A DNA stretch of 37,545 nucleotides from DASYYE01 sp035946955 (GTDB lineage Bacteria; Actinomycetota; Actinomycetes; Streptosporangiales; Streptosporangiaceae), in assembly GCA_035946955.1 (NCBI GenBank), contig DASYYE010000483.1:1-37545 (forward strand), in the 5' to 3' direction. Shown here piece by piece: positions 1-8,005 of the stretch. Positions within the stretch are counted from its first letter, which is position 1. Each line of letters begins with the position of its first letter. The translations under genes were made by a program, and so were the position numbers. The notes below the pieces were generated by a model, which saw nothing but the letters and a program-made list of their open reading frames with translations, had not been told where the DNA came from and ran no database searches.

Positions 1-117
1 GCAGAAGCGATGGTCTACTGGGCCACCGTCATCATCATGACCAGACGGCTCACCCGCTACGAGACCGGCCAGGCACCCGAACCACGCTGGGGCGCCGACC
101 GGCAGCCGGCTACGTGA
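1..117 (+). pseudogene. C-terminal end of a DDE transposase (IS5-like), cut by the window edge
   Basis: An open frame enters from the left edge and stops at 115-117, giving 38 residues. The stretch EAMVYWATVIIMTRRLTRYE resembles the C-terminal helix of IS4/IS5-superfamily DDE transposases, which commonly end in an aromatic/aliphatic helix followed by R-R-L. The catalytic DDE residues would lie upstream, outside the window, so I cannot say whether the gene is intact. The 20 or so bases after the stop (118-140, GGTCCTTTATCAACAGG...) could be the right end of the insertion sequence, but the matching left end is not visible. It is the first sign that this flank is mobile DNA. Family assignment is from recall of the tail only. 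Confidence 0.5.
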
Positions 118-547
118 GGTCCTTTATCAACAGGCTCTAAGCAGCGGGTCAGTCCGTGTCGCGTACAGCAGCGGAGTACAGCAACACACTCACACAACCA
201 CTGGTCGACCTGAGCGTCGCCATCCGTTACAGCAGCATCGCCGCCCAGTCCTGCCAGCACTGCCGGTAGTTCGGGACCAAGAGGCTCGTGCCCGTTGCGT
301 GCCCGATCGGGCGGGGAGCGAAGGAGAATCACGGTTACTCACGGGTACGTCACATGGGCGCGTACCAGGGGACAGACCATGTCGACCGACGAGACCAACG
401 ATCTTTGCAAGCAAGTGTTCAGGATTCTTGGCAGGCCGGGCTGGTGGCCGGGCGGCGGTCGCCGCGCGTGATGTCCTGATCGGCCATGCTCCGGATCTCA
501 CTGCTCTGTTCGCTGGGGAGCTCGGCTACAAGGAAGAATGGGACGGT

Positions 548-775
548 ATGAGCGAGCAAGGATGGCACTTCGACTCGGACGGCAAGTTCTCTGAGGGCAA
601 CGCGCGGCCACAGCCCGGCGGATACACCGCTGAAGAGTTCGACGCCCAATGGCGACCTGACTGCCCTAACTGCGGTGGCCCGATCGAGGTGCAGCGAGTT
701 GACTGCCCCGACCACTCCGGCCGGACGCTCTACATCCCCGGACGTATGCGATGCCTGGGCAGTTGCCGTAGCTGA
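548..775 (+). CDS. Small putative zinc-ribbon protein, possibly the end of a frameshifted gene
   Basis: I do not recognise a named family. From the ATG at 548 (AGGAAG at about 531-536) the product is 75 residues. Its C-terminal half has CPNC, then a C-x2-H segment (CPDH), then C-x3-C, which is the look of a small zinc-binding ribbon. The frame is open upstream to 299. In another frame an ATG at 379 with an upstream GGGGA starts a plausible peptide (MSTDETNDLCKQVFRIL...) that stops at 469-471, just where the 299 frame begins to look protein-like. The original gene may therefore have run 379-775 with a frameshift near 465. It lies between the transposase tail and the tRNA fragment, so it probably belongs to the integrated element. 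Function unknown. Confidence 0.35.
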   Translation: MSEQGWHFDSDGKFSEGNARPQPGGYTAEEFDAQWRPDCPNCGGPIEVQRVDCPDHSGRTLYIPGRMRCLGSCRS

Positions 776-1118
776 CCGGGCGCTCAGTCCCCCGCAGATC
801 TCGGCCTCGGTGCTGTCCACCAGCTCGTGGCCTCTCACACCTCTCTCACAGCCTGCGCGGACTTAGTCGGATTAGGGGCCTTGGGCTGGACGATCTGCGG
901 ACCCTGACCTGCGGATACGGATCCTGGCGTACTGACTGGATGCCCCGCACTGGTCTACGGATCAGATGGTGCTGTACTGACAGCAGCCATGACAGCAACG
1001 CCGACGCATAGCAGACCCTCGGGACTCACCGACGCGCGCGGCTAGGGCGAGGATGATGCGAGTTGACCTGGCCGACCGCTACACCTGAGATTGCGTATGG
1101 TCGTGATCCGGTGATCTT

Positions 1119-1137
1119 GCTAACGCGGATGCTAACG
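1119..1137. repeat. Paired GCTAACG direct repeat near the putative att site
   Basis: GCTAACG occurs at 1119-1125 and again at 1131-1137, a 12-bp period, about 100 bp to the left of the tRNA fragment. Short direct repeats at this distance are typical of arm-type sites of tyrosine integrases, so they fit an element end. With only two 7-bp copies this could be chance. Confidence 0.25.
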
Positions 1138-1240
1138 ACGAGTCTGGACGATCTTGGATCGCCATGGGACGCTACGGCGACCAAGCGAGCTGGGAGCAGC
1201 CACGCAGCCTCTACTTGGACGGACGTGGACGAGTCTCGTT

Positions 1241-1288
1241 TGACTCGTAATGCGTAGGTCTGGGGTTCGATTCCCCAAGGCGGCTCCA
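1241..1288 (+). other. 3' fragment of a tRNA-Thr(CGU) gene, probable attR site
   Basis: The segment has an anticodon loop reading CTCGTAA (anticodon CGT, threonine), then a perfect T-arm (TGGGG, loop TTCGATT, CCCCA at 1261-1277), an acceptor 3' strand AGGCGGC, a discriminator T and an encoded CCA at 1286-1288. The 5' half is missing: the bases before the anticodon loop (TTTGA) do not pair with the 3' anticodon strand (TGCGT), and no D-arm or 5' acceptor (expected GCCGCCT) lies upstream. Integrative elements that use tRNA genes leave such a displaced 3' piece at one end. A native-looking terminator directly follows, so I infer that the chromosome is on the right and the element on the left. 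No second copy of this sequence is in the window. Confidence 0.75.
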
Positions 1289-1299
1289 CCGCTCAAGGT

Positions 1300-1330
1300 C
1301 CCAGGACAGCCCCGCTGGCCTGGGGTTTCT
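1300..1330 (+). terminator. Intrinsic terminator after the tRNA fragment
   Basis: CCCAGG (1300-1305) pairs with CCTGGG (1319-1324). Inside it CAGC pairs with GCTG around a CCC loop, with one A/G mismatch between the two stems. GTTTCTTTAT follows. The hairpin starts 12 bases after the encoded CCA, as expected for a tRNA gene terminator. Its last 18 bases recur at 5376-5393. Confidence 0.7.
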
Positions 1331-1393
1331 TTATAGGCGTAGGCCGGGATCGGGGGCCGGGCACGTGCGCTGCGCGAAGGGGGATAAGGCTCG

Positions 1394-1500
1394 ATGGCAG
1401 ACCACAGCGCCATTGAGTGGACAAGCGCCACCTGGAATCCGACGACTGGTTGCGACCGGATCTCGGCTGGGTGCGACCATTGCTACGCGCTGCGGCTAGC
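1394..1500 (+). pseudogene. DUF5131 (phage Gp37/Gp68 family) N-terminal fragment, copy 1
   Basis: From the ATG at 1394 the reading matches the start of the DUF5131/Gp37-Gp68 family: IEWT, then TWNPTTGC, then a C-x6-C-x2-C cluster (GCDRISAGCDHCYA). Family proteins normally run a few hundred residues. Here recognisable similarity ends after about 35 residues (YALRLAG), and the next bases belong to an antisense TetR fragment, so this is a severed 5' end. The three cysteines recall a radical-SAM-like metal site, and the family is known to pair with 'three-Cys-motif partner' proteins; no such partner is visible here. Two more broken copies lie at 9510 and 10311. Confidence 0.7.
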
Positions 1501-1502
1501 AG

Positions 1503-1900
1503 GGGGTGACCTTTTGTACGCGGCGGTTGATCGCCCTGCGAGCGGCGGGGCCGAGGTCCTCGAGCGTTGCCGTTAGTGTGGCGAGTTGCTCTAGGGCGCT
1601 CATTGCGCGGCCCGCGCCGCCGGTGTCAACACCGTCGTAGAGTTCCAGGCCGATGAAGGCTGCGGCGACGGCACGGGCAAGCCCCCCGGGATCGGCGAGG
1701 TTGGCGAGTGGACCGTTTCCAAGGATCCGGCCGAACACGGTCTCGATCTCGGCGACCCACAGGTCAAGCCCGGCGGCGGTGGCTGGGCCGAGCCGCGGGT
1801 CGGTTTGCGCGCCGGCCAGCAAGCGAACTCGGCCAGGTACTGGACCACCGGGACCACCGGTTCCCCCGCCGCGTTCTGCAACTCCCAGCCTGGAACCTCT
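1503..1900 (-). pseudogene. TetR-family regulator remnant lacking its DNA-binding domain
   Basis: On the minus strand, residues such as AVAAAFIGLELYDGVD and LEDLGPAARRAI are the ligand-binding C-terminal domain of TetR regulators (the portion ending near a conserved D-L-G-P-A-R-R). The N-terminal helix-turn-helix is absent. A frameshift near 1820 separates VVQYLAEFA (one frame) from LLAGAQTDPRLGPATAAGL (the next). The 3' end runs directly into the DUF5131 copy 1 fragment at about 1500, so both were cut at this joint. Not expected to be functional. Confidence 0.65.
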
Positions 1901-2040
1901 CCCGCCCGCGGACGACCCGGCCGACCCTCGGCACAACCAGTTGCGAGATGTCCCGTACCCCATTCGCCTGCATGACTCCTACGGGCTGTCTAACTGCGCC
2001 AGGCACACGGGTCGACCCAGCCCCCAAATCCACACCAATG

Positions 2041-2060
2041 TGTTTAATAAGGTGTTAATA
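2041..2060 (+). promoter_or_regulatory. AT-rich direct repeat upstream of the propeller gene
   Basis: TGTTTAATA (2041-2049) and TGTTAATA (2053-2060) form a near-repeat with a 12-bp period. They sit in a short AT-rich patch about 30-50 bp before the GTG at 2091, in otherwise very GC-rich DNA. This may be the promoter or a regulator site; the sequence alone does not decide. Confidence 0.3.
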
Positions 2061-2090
2061 GTTTGCACATCCTTAAGTCAAGGAGACAAG

Positions 2091-5000
2091 GTGGGCAGCA
2101 ACGAGACTCCGCACGGGGGGCGGGAGGCAGGGCTGTCACGGCGGACATTCGTATCGGGAACCTCCGCCGTAACGGCCGGCGCGATGCTCATGGGGCGGAT
2201 GCCGAACGGCACCGCGCGGCTGTCCACCCACAAGGCGCTGACCAGCGGCGGCAACTTCAGCTTGTCGCAGACCGGCCCGGCGAGTCAGGGCTCGGGCGGA
2301 ACCCTCCACGTCACCGTGCCCGCGTCCAGCCCGGGCACGCTGCTCGTGGCCACCCTGTCATGCACCAACCCAAAGACACCGTTCAGCGCGGTGGAGGACG
2401 GCTGGCAGCAGGCCGCCACCGCGGCGGGCCCGGCCGGGCGGGTGGAGGTCTGGTATTACCCGCTGTACTTCCCCACCAACGGGTCGCCGCAGCCGGGCAA
2501 CCCTGGTGGCGTCACCTTCGCCGACTTCCTGGTCACGGACCAGACCGCGAATCTGCAGGGTGCCATGGCGGAGTTCAAGCTGCCGCCAGGCACCCTGCCC
2601 GTCTTCGACGCCGCCGGGCAGGGGGCGCCGCGAGCGGTTCGTTCAGCGTCACTGCCGCGTCCGGGAACTACTGGGGCGACCTCGGTATCGCGGTGGCCGC
2701 CAGCTACTTCAGCACCAGTACCACCGGCATATGGAGCGGGACGACGGGCTGGTCATCCCTGCAATCGGCCACCAGTGGCCTGGGTGACCTGTGGGCGTCC
2801 TGGTATCAGGCCGACCTCCAGCCTTCGCCCGGGCCCTCGACCGGGGTCACCGGCCCACTGTCCGCCAGCCTCAGCGCCTCCGGCGGCAACGGCTGGGCTT
2901 TCGCTTTCGCCGCTTTCCGCGCGGTGGCATTCCAGAGTGTGTTCCTGGGTGGCGCGGAGATGACGAACTGCGTGGCCTGCGACCCGACTGGCCAGGTGAT
3001 GCTACTGGGCGGGGACGTAGAAGGCATGTGGCGCAGCGTTGACGGGGGGGACAATTGGCAGCCGTCCCAGGATGGCGTCTATGGCGAGCAGTGGCGCTGC
3101 ACCGCGTCGGTTGCCTGGAGCCAACTGGAGCCCACCACCTTCTACGCCTGCGTCGGCAGGGACGTTACGACGATCCCGGCCGGCGGTGGCTTCCTCGCCA
3201 GCACCGACGGCGGGCTGACCTGGACCATGCGGGCCAGCGCGCAGACCTACCCGTTCTTGTCGTTCCAGGCCAACAAGGCAGGCGCGCCGCTGCCCCGCGG
3301 CGAACTCCAGGACATGGACCGTTCGGTAGGCCACCTGATCGCCCAGGACCCCACCCCCGGCAGCAGTTACCTGTACGCGGCCACCTACAACGGTGGCGTG
3401 GCTCGCTCGGGCGACAACGGGAAGACCTGGCTCCAGATTGGCACCAACTCGTTCCCCGGTGGCCTGGGCAACTACTATCCGCGGGCCATCGCGATCAACC
3501 CAAGCTACCCGGCCGAACTGTGGGTCGGGATGTGGAACTACCGTGCGGGAGCGACAGGGGGCGTCTGGCACACCACCAACGCCAACGCCACCGACCCGAC
3601 CAAGGTCACCTGGACCCAGCTCCCCGCCGTGCCGACCGGCAACAAGACCAGCACCTGCGCGGACCTCAAGGTGCTCGGCTCCGGCTCCGGCTCCGGCGCC
3701 TACCTGTACGCGGCGTTCCCGAAGCTGGGGGTGTTCTACTACCGGATCAGCAATGGCAACACCGGCACCTGGGTCTCGATGAACCACACCCCCCCGCTGT
3801 CGGTGGGCAGCCTCAGCAACGGGCCGCAGCTGTGGACGGGCCTGGACGGCTACGTCAGCGGCTCCAATCACGTGGTCATCGCCGCGTGCGGAGACGGGAT
3901 CATGGACGGCTCCAACCCCAACTACACCAACGTGGTGCAGGTCACGGTCTCGCCCGCTGGGTCGAAGAACTTCAGCTACGTGGACCTGACCGGCCAGGCG
4001 ACCCTGAACTTCCTTGGTGACGGAACCACACCGCCGCTCGGTGAGGGCTGGTGGAAGACCTCCAGCAACCCCCAGACGAGCTGGTCCTTCTGGCTGGGCG
4101 GCGCCGATTTCGTCCAGCCCCACGTGCTGGTCAGCCCAGTGAACCCCACCACCGAGGTGTTCATCACAGGCGCGGGCGGCCTCTTCCGGACCCAGAACAC
4201 GAACGCCTCGGACATCAGCTGGGACGTGGCGGTCAACGGCGCGGCCATGGGCGCCACCTTCGCGATCGCCACCGACCCACTGACGCCCAATCACCTGGTA
4301 CTGGCCGGGTCGGACTTCGCCCACATCGACCTCACCGACCCCACCGGGTTCACGGGCTACACGCCCACCACGAACGCACCGTGGGTTCCGCTGCCGTCGG
4401 AACTGACCGGTGCGGAGAGCCACGCGGTCGCGATAGACCCCCTGGACTCCACCGTCTACGCCGCGTTCAATCAGGCCTACCAGGGCAACACGATCGGCTC
4501 GGTCTACTTCCGTCCCGCTACTGGCCTCACCGTCAGCAACTGGACCGCGACGGGCTACGAGGCAGGGACCAACCAGTCGTTCGCGCCGGTCGGCCTCTAC
4601 GCCGGCCGCAACGCAAAGCAGGCCAGATTCCTTCTGGTCGCGACCATGGGCGGCGGATTGTGGCAGGCGACCACCAACCCCAGCAATGGCTGGAGCCCAC
4701 CCGATTGGACGCTGGTGAACGGCACCATCGGCAATGACTACAACCCCAGCCAGGGCACCGTCCCGGTGCAGCCGCTGCCGTTCGCGGCGGACGCCGCCGC
4801 CGGGGTGATCTACTGCTTCGACCGGTTCGGCGGGGTATGGCGCAGCAACAACTACGGCTACAACCACAGCAACGGCTCGACATCTTGGCATCTCATTTGG
4901 AACCTCACCGGCCCCACAGCCACCGTGGTCGACACCCGCTCCGGCTGGATCTCGGCGAACCCAAACAGCCCCGGCGAGCTGTGGGTGGCGGCGAGCAACG

Positions 5001-5356
5001 GCCTGTTCAAACTGACCGGGGCGAACGTGCCGGGGGCGACCGTGGCCAACGGCCAGATCAAGGTGTCCACGCAGAGCACCTCCACGTTCCCGAACGGCGC
5101 GGGCGGACTGGTATTCACCACCAGCGGCACCTTGTACGCGGTGGCGTTGAACGGGGCCGGCTTCTCCGCCCAGCTGCTCAGCCTGCCCAACGGCGGCACG
5201 TCGTGGACCGATGCCGGGGGGCAGCGGGATCGGATCATACCTGTCGTGGCCGCAGGCGGTGGCGATCACCGCGCCCAGTTCCAGGAACCCGCCCACCCAG
5301 ACCGTGCTGGTGTCAACCTCCCCAACTTCTATGCCTACCAGGTCGGGCCGGCCTAG
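2091..5356 (+). CDS. Tat-exported beta-propeller protein (GH74/BNR-like) with one frameshift
   Basis: GTG at 2091 follows AAGGAGA with good spacing. A twin-arginine signal (SRRTFVSG, residues 16-23) and hydrophobic stretch predict folded export. The rest (about 1,090 residues in all) is rich in BNR/Asp-box-like motifs such as SVDGGDNWQ, STDGGLTWT and SGDNGKTW, the pattern of GH74 xyloglucanase, sortilin and sialidase propellers. Residues 30-270 form a separate beta-rich N-terminal domain. I cannot assign a substrate or catalytic acids with confidence. The frame changes at the G-run 2621-2625: upstream reads to GTLPVFDAAGQGA, and the next frame continues with SGSFSVTAASGNYWG. Adding one G restores a single ORF, so this is either a sequencing/assembly error or a recent inactivating deletion. 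A terminator follows the stop. Confidence 0.75.
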
Positions 5357-5365
5357 CTTGCCGTT

Positions 5366-5393
5366 AACCCAGCCTCGCTGGCCTGGGGTTTCT
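5366..5393 (+). terminator. Intrinsic terminator after the propeller gene
   Basis: AACCCAG (5366-5372) pairs with CTGGGGTT (5383-5390) with one bulge, followed by TCT. It begins 10 bases after the stop codon. CGCTGGCCTGGGGTTTCT at 5376-5393 is identical to 1313-1330 of the tRNA terminator. Confidence 0.55.
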
Positions 5394-5430
5394 CCACCTC
5401 AGGGACCACCACCATGATCCTGCTGCCAGC

Positions 5431-5800
5431 TCACGGCAGCGTCACAGACGCCAGATGGCGGTAGACAGTGGGGCGGGTGACACCGAACTCCTCAGCGATC
5501 TGCGCCACCGTGTAGCGCCGCTTGCCGTCCAGCCCAGTCTCGTCATACATCGCCTGGGCGATACGGGCCTGCCGCGGGGTGAGCTTGGGCTTCTGCCCGT
5601 CAGCGCGGCCCCGCGCCCGCGCGGCGGCCAGCCCGTCCATGGTCCGTTCGGACATCAGGGCGTGCTCGAACTCGGCGATCGCGCCGAGGATCTGGACGAA
5701 CATCCGGCACACCGCAGTGGGGGTGTCGATCCCCTGGTCGAGCACCACCAAGTCCACCACGCTCCTGAAGACCCCTGGACAGGCTGATCAGGTGCCTCTG
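5431..5800 (-). pseudogene. Serine recombinase/resolvase remnant, N-terminus missing and frameshifted
   Basis: Reading leftwards, HLISLSRGLQERG, then VDLVVLDQGIDT, then MFVQILGAIAEFEHALMSER, then a DGLAAARARGR turn and a C-terminal helix-turn-helix (YTVAQIAEEFGVTRPTVYRH) match the second half of the resolvase/invertase family. The catalytic serine (Y-x-R-V-S-T region) and everything before the 'GRSL..HL' helix are gone. A frameshift near 5760 breaks the remaining part. The break at about 5800 joins unrelated sequence. This was probably the resolvase of a Tn3-like or similar element and cannot be catalytic now. Confidence 0.8.
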
Positions 5801-5857
5801 CGGAAACACCCGCGAGTGCAGCAGTGTCCGTGAACGATCGGTAGTGGTGCTCGGGAG

Positions 5858-5879
5858 GTTGTTGTAGAAGATCAACAAC
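5858..5879. repeat. Perfect 7-bp inverted repeat GTTGTTG/CAACAAC
   Basis: GTTGTTG (5858-5864) and CAACAAC (5873-5879) flank an 8-base spacer, TAGAAGAT. It lies just beyond the broken end of the resolvase remnant. It could be an operator, a terminator hairpin or part of a transposon end; no partner copy is seen. Confidence 0.35.
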
Positions 5880-5939
5880 ATGGTTGTGTGCCGCGGTCTG
5901 GGGCGTGCCTTGGTGGATGAGCTGCGCAGTTGGTGTCAA

Positions 5940-6328
5940 GCCGGGAGGGTGGGCCTTGAGCCTCGGGCATACTGCCGTTGGCCGGGGCCAACTGGTCGGG
6001 CTTGTGTGGGCGGCCCGCGGGGCCGGGCAACGGAAATGGCCTGTGCCGCGTGCAACAGGTATGAACTATCTGAAAGCAGTCCTAGCTGCCCCGGAGCGCA
6101 CCTGGCGGCGCTGGCCGCGTTTTCCTGGCTGGCGAGGGTGATGCCATCGTGCTCGGTGGTCGGGCTGTGAGCGGGCACAGTGGCGGGCGGGCTCGGCCGG
6201 TGCCTGCGCTTCGGTTGCCGGCACCTAGGCTGGGCCCAGCCGTGGTGGTGTGGCTGGTCTCGGTGTGCGTGTCCTGCTGGGACAGCGTCGGCCTGCACGC
6301 TGGTCGGCGCTGCGGGGGTGGCGCTTGC
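5940..6328. other. Stretch without a recognisable gene
   Basis: The open frames here on both strands are low-complexity Arg/Pro/Gly readings without ribosome sites or family features. I see no RNA gene or convincing repeat. Confidence 0.4.
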
Positions 6329-6994
6329 TCAGCGGGTGAGTGCCAGCTCCCAGCCGCCGCACTCTTCGATGGTCTGGAACCCTATGGCCTCGTACTCGGC
6401 TGGGTCGCCCCAGGTCTCGAGCGTGGCGGGGCCCGGGCCCAGGTAGGCACACGCCCCCAGCACCAGCCTGCGCGCCGCATCGGGTGAGCCGCTGCCGGGG
6501 ACGAACCCGGGCCCGTCGATATGCCGCTGGTCCGGCTCGGCCCGGCACAGGCCGGCCCAGGACGCGCCGGCGCGCAGCCCGAGGAAGCTCCCCCCGGGCG
6601 GTATCTCGACGTCGGGGCCGATGCGGTGGTGGCCCCACTGCCGAATGAAGGCCCGGGGCCATAGGTCCAGCACCGTCGCGGTGTCCAGGACCGGCAGCGG
6701 GTCTCCCGGCGGCACAGCGTCAACGGTGAGCTTGCGGTAGCCCGGCCGGCGGCTGAACCCGGCACCGCTCAGGTCGGCTGTGCAATGCACCCACAGCAGC
6801 CGCGCGCCGCCGCGGGAGGCCGCCTCCGCGAGCACGCCGGCCATGCTGGTCTCGGTGGCATCGAGCTGGCACTCAGCGATGGGGTCTCCGGCCGGGGACC
6901 AGGCGAAGACCAGCCGGCCTGCCGGCACTGCCACGTCCATGGAGGACAGCTGTAAGACGCCGGTGCCGGGCACCGCAGCAGCCGTGACGTTCAT
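6329..6994 (-). CDS. GNAT-like acetyltransferase-fold protein
   Basis: ATG at 6994 is preceded on the minus strand by CCGGAGG at a 6-7 base distance; the product is 221 residues. The middle (AECQLDATETSMAGVLAEAASRGG, then LLWVHCTADLSGAGFSRRPGYRKL) and the end (PATLETWGDPAEYEAIGFQTI) look like two GNAT-type halves, each ending in the 'GF' strand typical of that fold. The usual acetyl-CoA pyrophosphate loop (Q/R-x-x-G-x-G/A) is not obvious, so activity is uncertain. It is a lone gene in a degraded neighbourhood and looks intact. The broad fold is a fair guess; the substrate is unknown. Confidence 0.6.
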   Translation of the reverse strand: MNVTAAAVPGTGVLQLSSMDVAVPAGRLVFAWSPAGDPIAECQLDATETSMAGVLAEAASRGGARLLWVHCTADLSGAGFSRRPGYRKLTVDAVPPGDPLPVLDTATVLDLWPRAFIRQWGHHRIGPDVEIPPGGSFLGLRAGASWAGLCRAEPDQRHIDGPGFVPGSGSPDAARRLVLGACAYLGPGPATLETWGDPAEYEAIGFQTIEECGGWELALTR

Positions 6995-7489
6995 CGGATA
7001 CCTCCGGTCAGTGCCGGGAGGCGGGGCCCCTGTGACACCGCGCAACCCTGCGCACGCCCATTAAGACGGCCGCTGCCCCGGGCAGGTTGCCAGCCACCGC
7101 AGCCTTTCTGCTGCCAGTGTGAGACTGCCCGCCGCTCGGTCACAGGCGCCAGACGGCGGGCAGCGCCCGCTCCGGGACGGCCCGGCTGGCCCAGACCACA
7201 TGCCGGCCGGGCTGCTTGCCCAGAGACGCTGTCGCGTGGCTTCTTCTCATCGAGGTCTTTGACCGGAACCCAATGAGAATCACGCGGTGGCCGTCTCACC
7301 TCACGGCGCCACGCTCACCAGTGCAAACCGGCCACCGCATCCACGGACGCAACCCCAGCCCTCTCCGTCCGGGTTTGGTGTTGCGGGTGTGCAACCGGCT
7401 ATCACGGTTCTGCGAAACCGTCCTAGCCATGGCAACCGGGTGCCGGCCAGTGACGTCATTACTGGCGTGGTCACCTGCGAGGCGTTGCG
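6995..7489. other. Long spacer between divergent genes
   Basis: No gene is supported here. The spacer holds the 5' region of the GNAT-like gene, a hairpin at 7125-7163, and the upstream region of the sigma-factor fragment, with the palindrome TGACGTCA near 7451-7458. Confidence 0.4.
7125..7163. repeat. 10-bp perfect hairpin
   Basis: CTGCCCGCCG (7125-7134) pairs with CGGCGGGCAG (7154-7163) around a 19-base loop. No run of T follows on either strand. It may be an old terminator. Confidence 0.4.
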
Positions 7490-7722
7490 GTGAGACTCGG
7501 CGCGGGCTTCGACGAATTCGTGCGCGTCAGCTCGGGGCCGCTGTTGCGCACCGGGTACCTGCTGACTGGCGACCGGGGCCATGCCGAGGACCTGCTGCAG
7601 GAAACCCTGCTGCGGGTGGCCCGGCACTGGCGGGCAGCCCGCCGCACACCCGAACCGTATGCCCGGCGGGTACTGGTCAACCTCGCCAAGGACCAGTGGC
7701 GCGCGCTGCGGCGGCATCCGCT
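7490..7722 (+). pseudogene. ECF sigma factor (SigE/SigM-like) cut after region 2
   Basis: From the GTG at 7490 (GAGG upstream) the reading is the sigma-2 domain of the actinobacterial SigE-type ECF group: FDEFVRVSSGPLLRTGYLLTG, then AEDLLQETLLRVARHW, then ARRVLVNLAKDQWRALRR. The linker and sigma-4 domain (-35 recognition) are missing. Similarity ends at about 7713-7722, where an 88-bp dispersed repeat begins. The frame happens to stay open through the repeat into the downstream secreted gene, which would give a 622-residue chimera. A signal peptide in the middle argues against that being real. No intact anti-sigma gene is adjacent. Confidence 0.7.
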
Positions 7723-7810
7723 GCTGATGCCCGGCTGCGTGGTCCCGGGCGGCTCCCCGCTCGCCTCCCACCTGCCAGCGGGTGTTCCGCCAGCCGCCCA
7801 CCGCCAGCCG
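7723..7810 (+). repeat. Dispersed repeat, copy A
   Basis: The 88 bases from GCTGATGCCCGGCTGCGT to CCGCCAGCCG match the minus strand of 12250-12336 at about nine in ten positions, with one single-base indel. In both copies the repeat immediately follows a severed gene fragment in the same orientation. One reading frame gives FRQPPTASR in both copies, hinting at an ancestral coding segment. I do not recognise the element. Confidence 0.75.
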
Positions 7811-8005
7811 AGGCGGGCCGATGCTCCGCATCAACCCGGCGGCGGTCCCACGCCCCGCAGAGATCGCAATCGACGCCGCCCCGGGGGCCGGCATCAGCCT
7901 CGCCCTGCTGACCAGGCACGGCCGGTGCCTGCCACCCAGCAAAGCCACCAGCATCGGGACAAGCCACACATGACATACGCCTGCCAGATGACGTCAAGAC
8001 GAGAA

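Noticed and set aside
2600..2640. Programmed -1 frameshift in the propeller gene
   Set aside because: There is a G-run but no typical slippery heptamer followed by a pseudoknot, and exported propellers are not known to use it; simple base loss is more likely.
3002..5296. 764-codon open frame on the minus strand
   Set aside because: It is antisense to the propeller gene, with Arg/Gly/Val-rich shadow composition and no ribosome site; it results from high GC in third codon positions.
5880..6298. Overlapping plus and minus frames near 5880-6298
   Set aside because: No start signals or recognisable motifs; composition matches the random frames found elsewhere in this GC-rich DNA.
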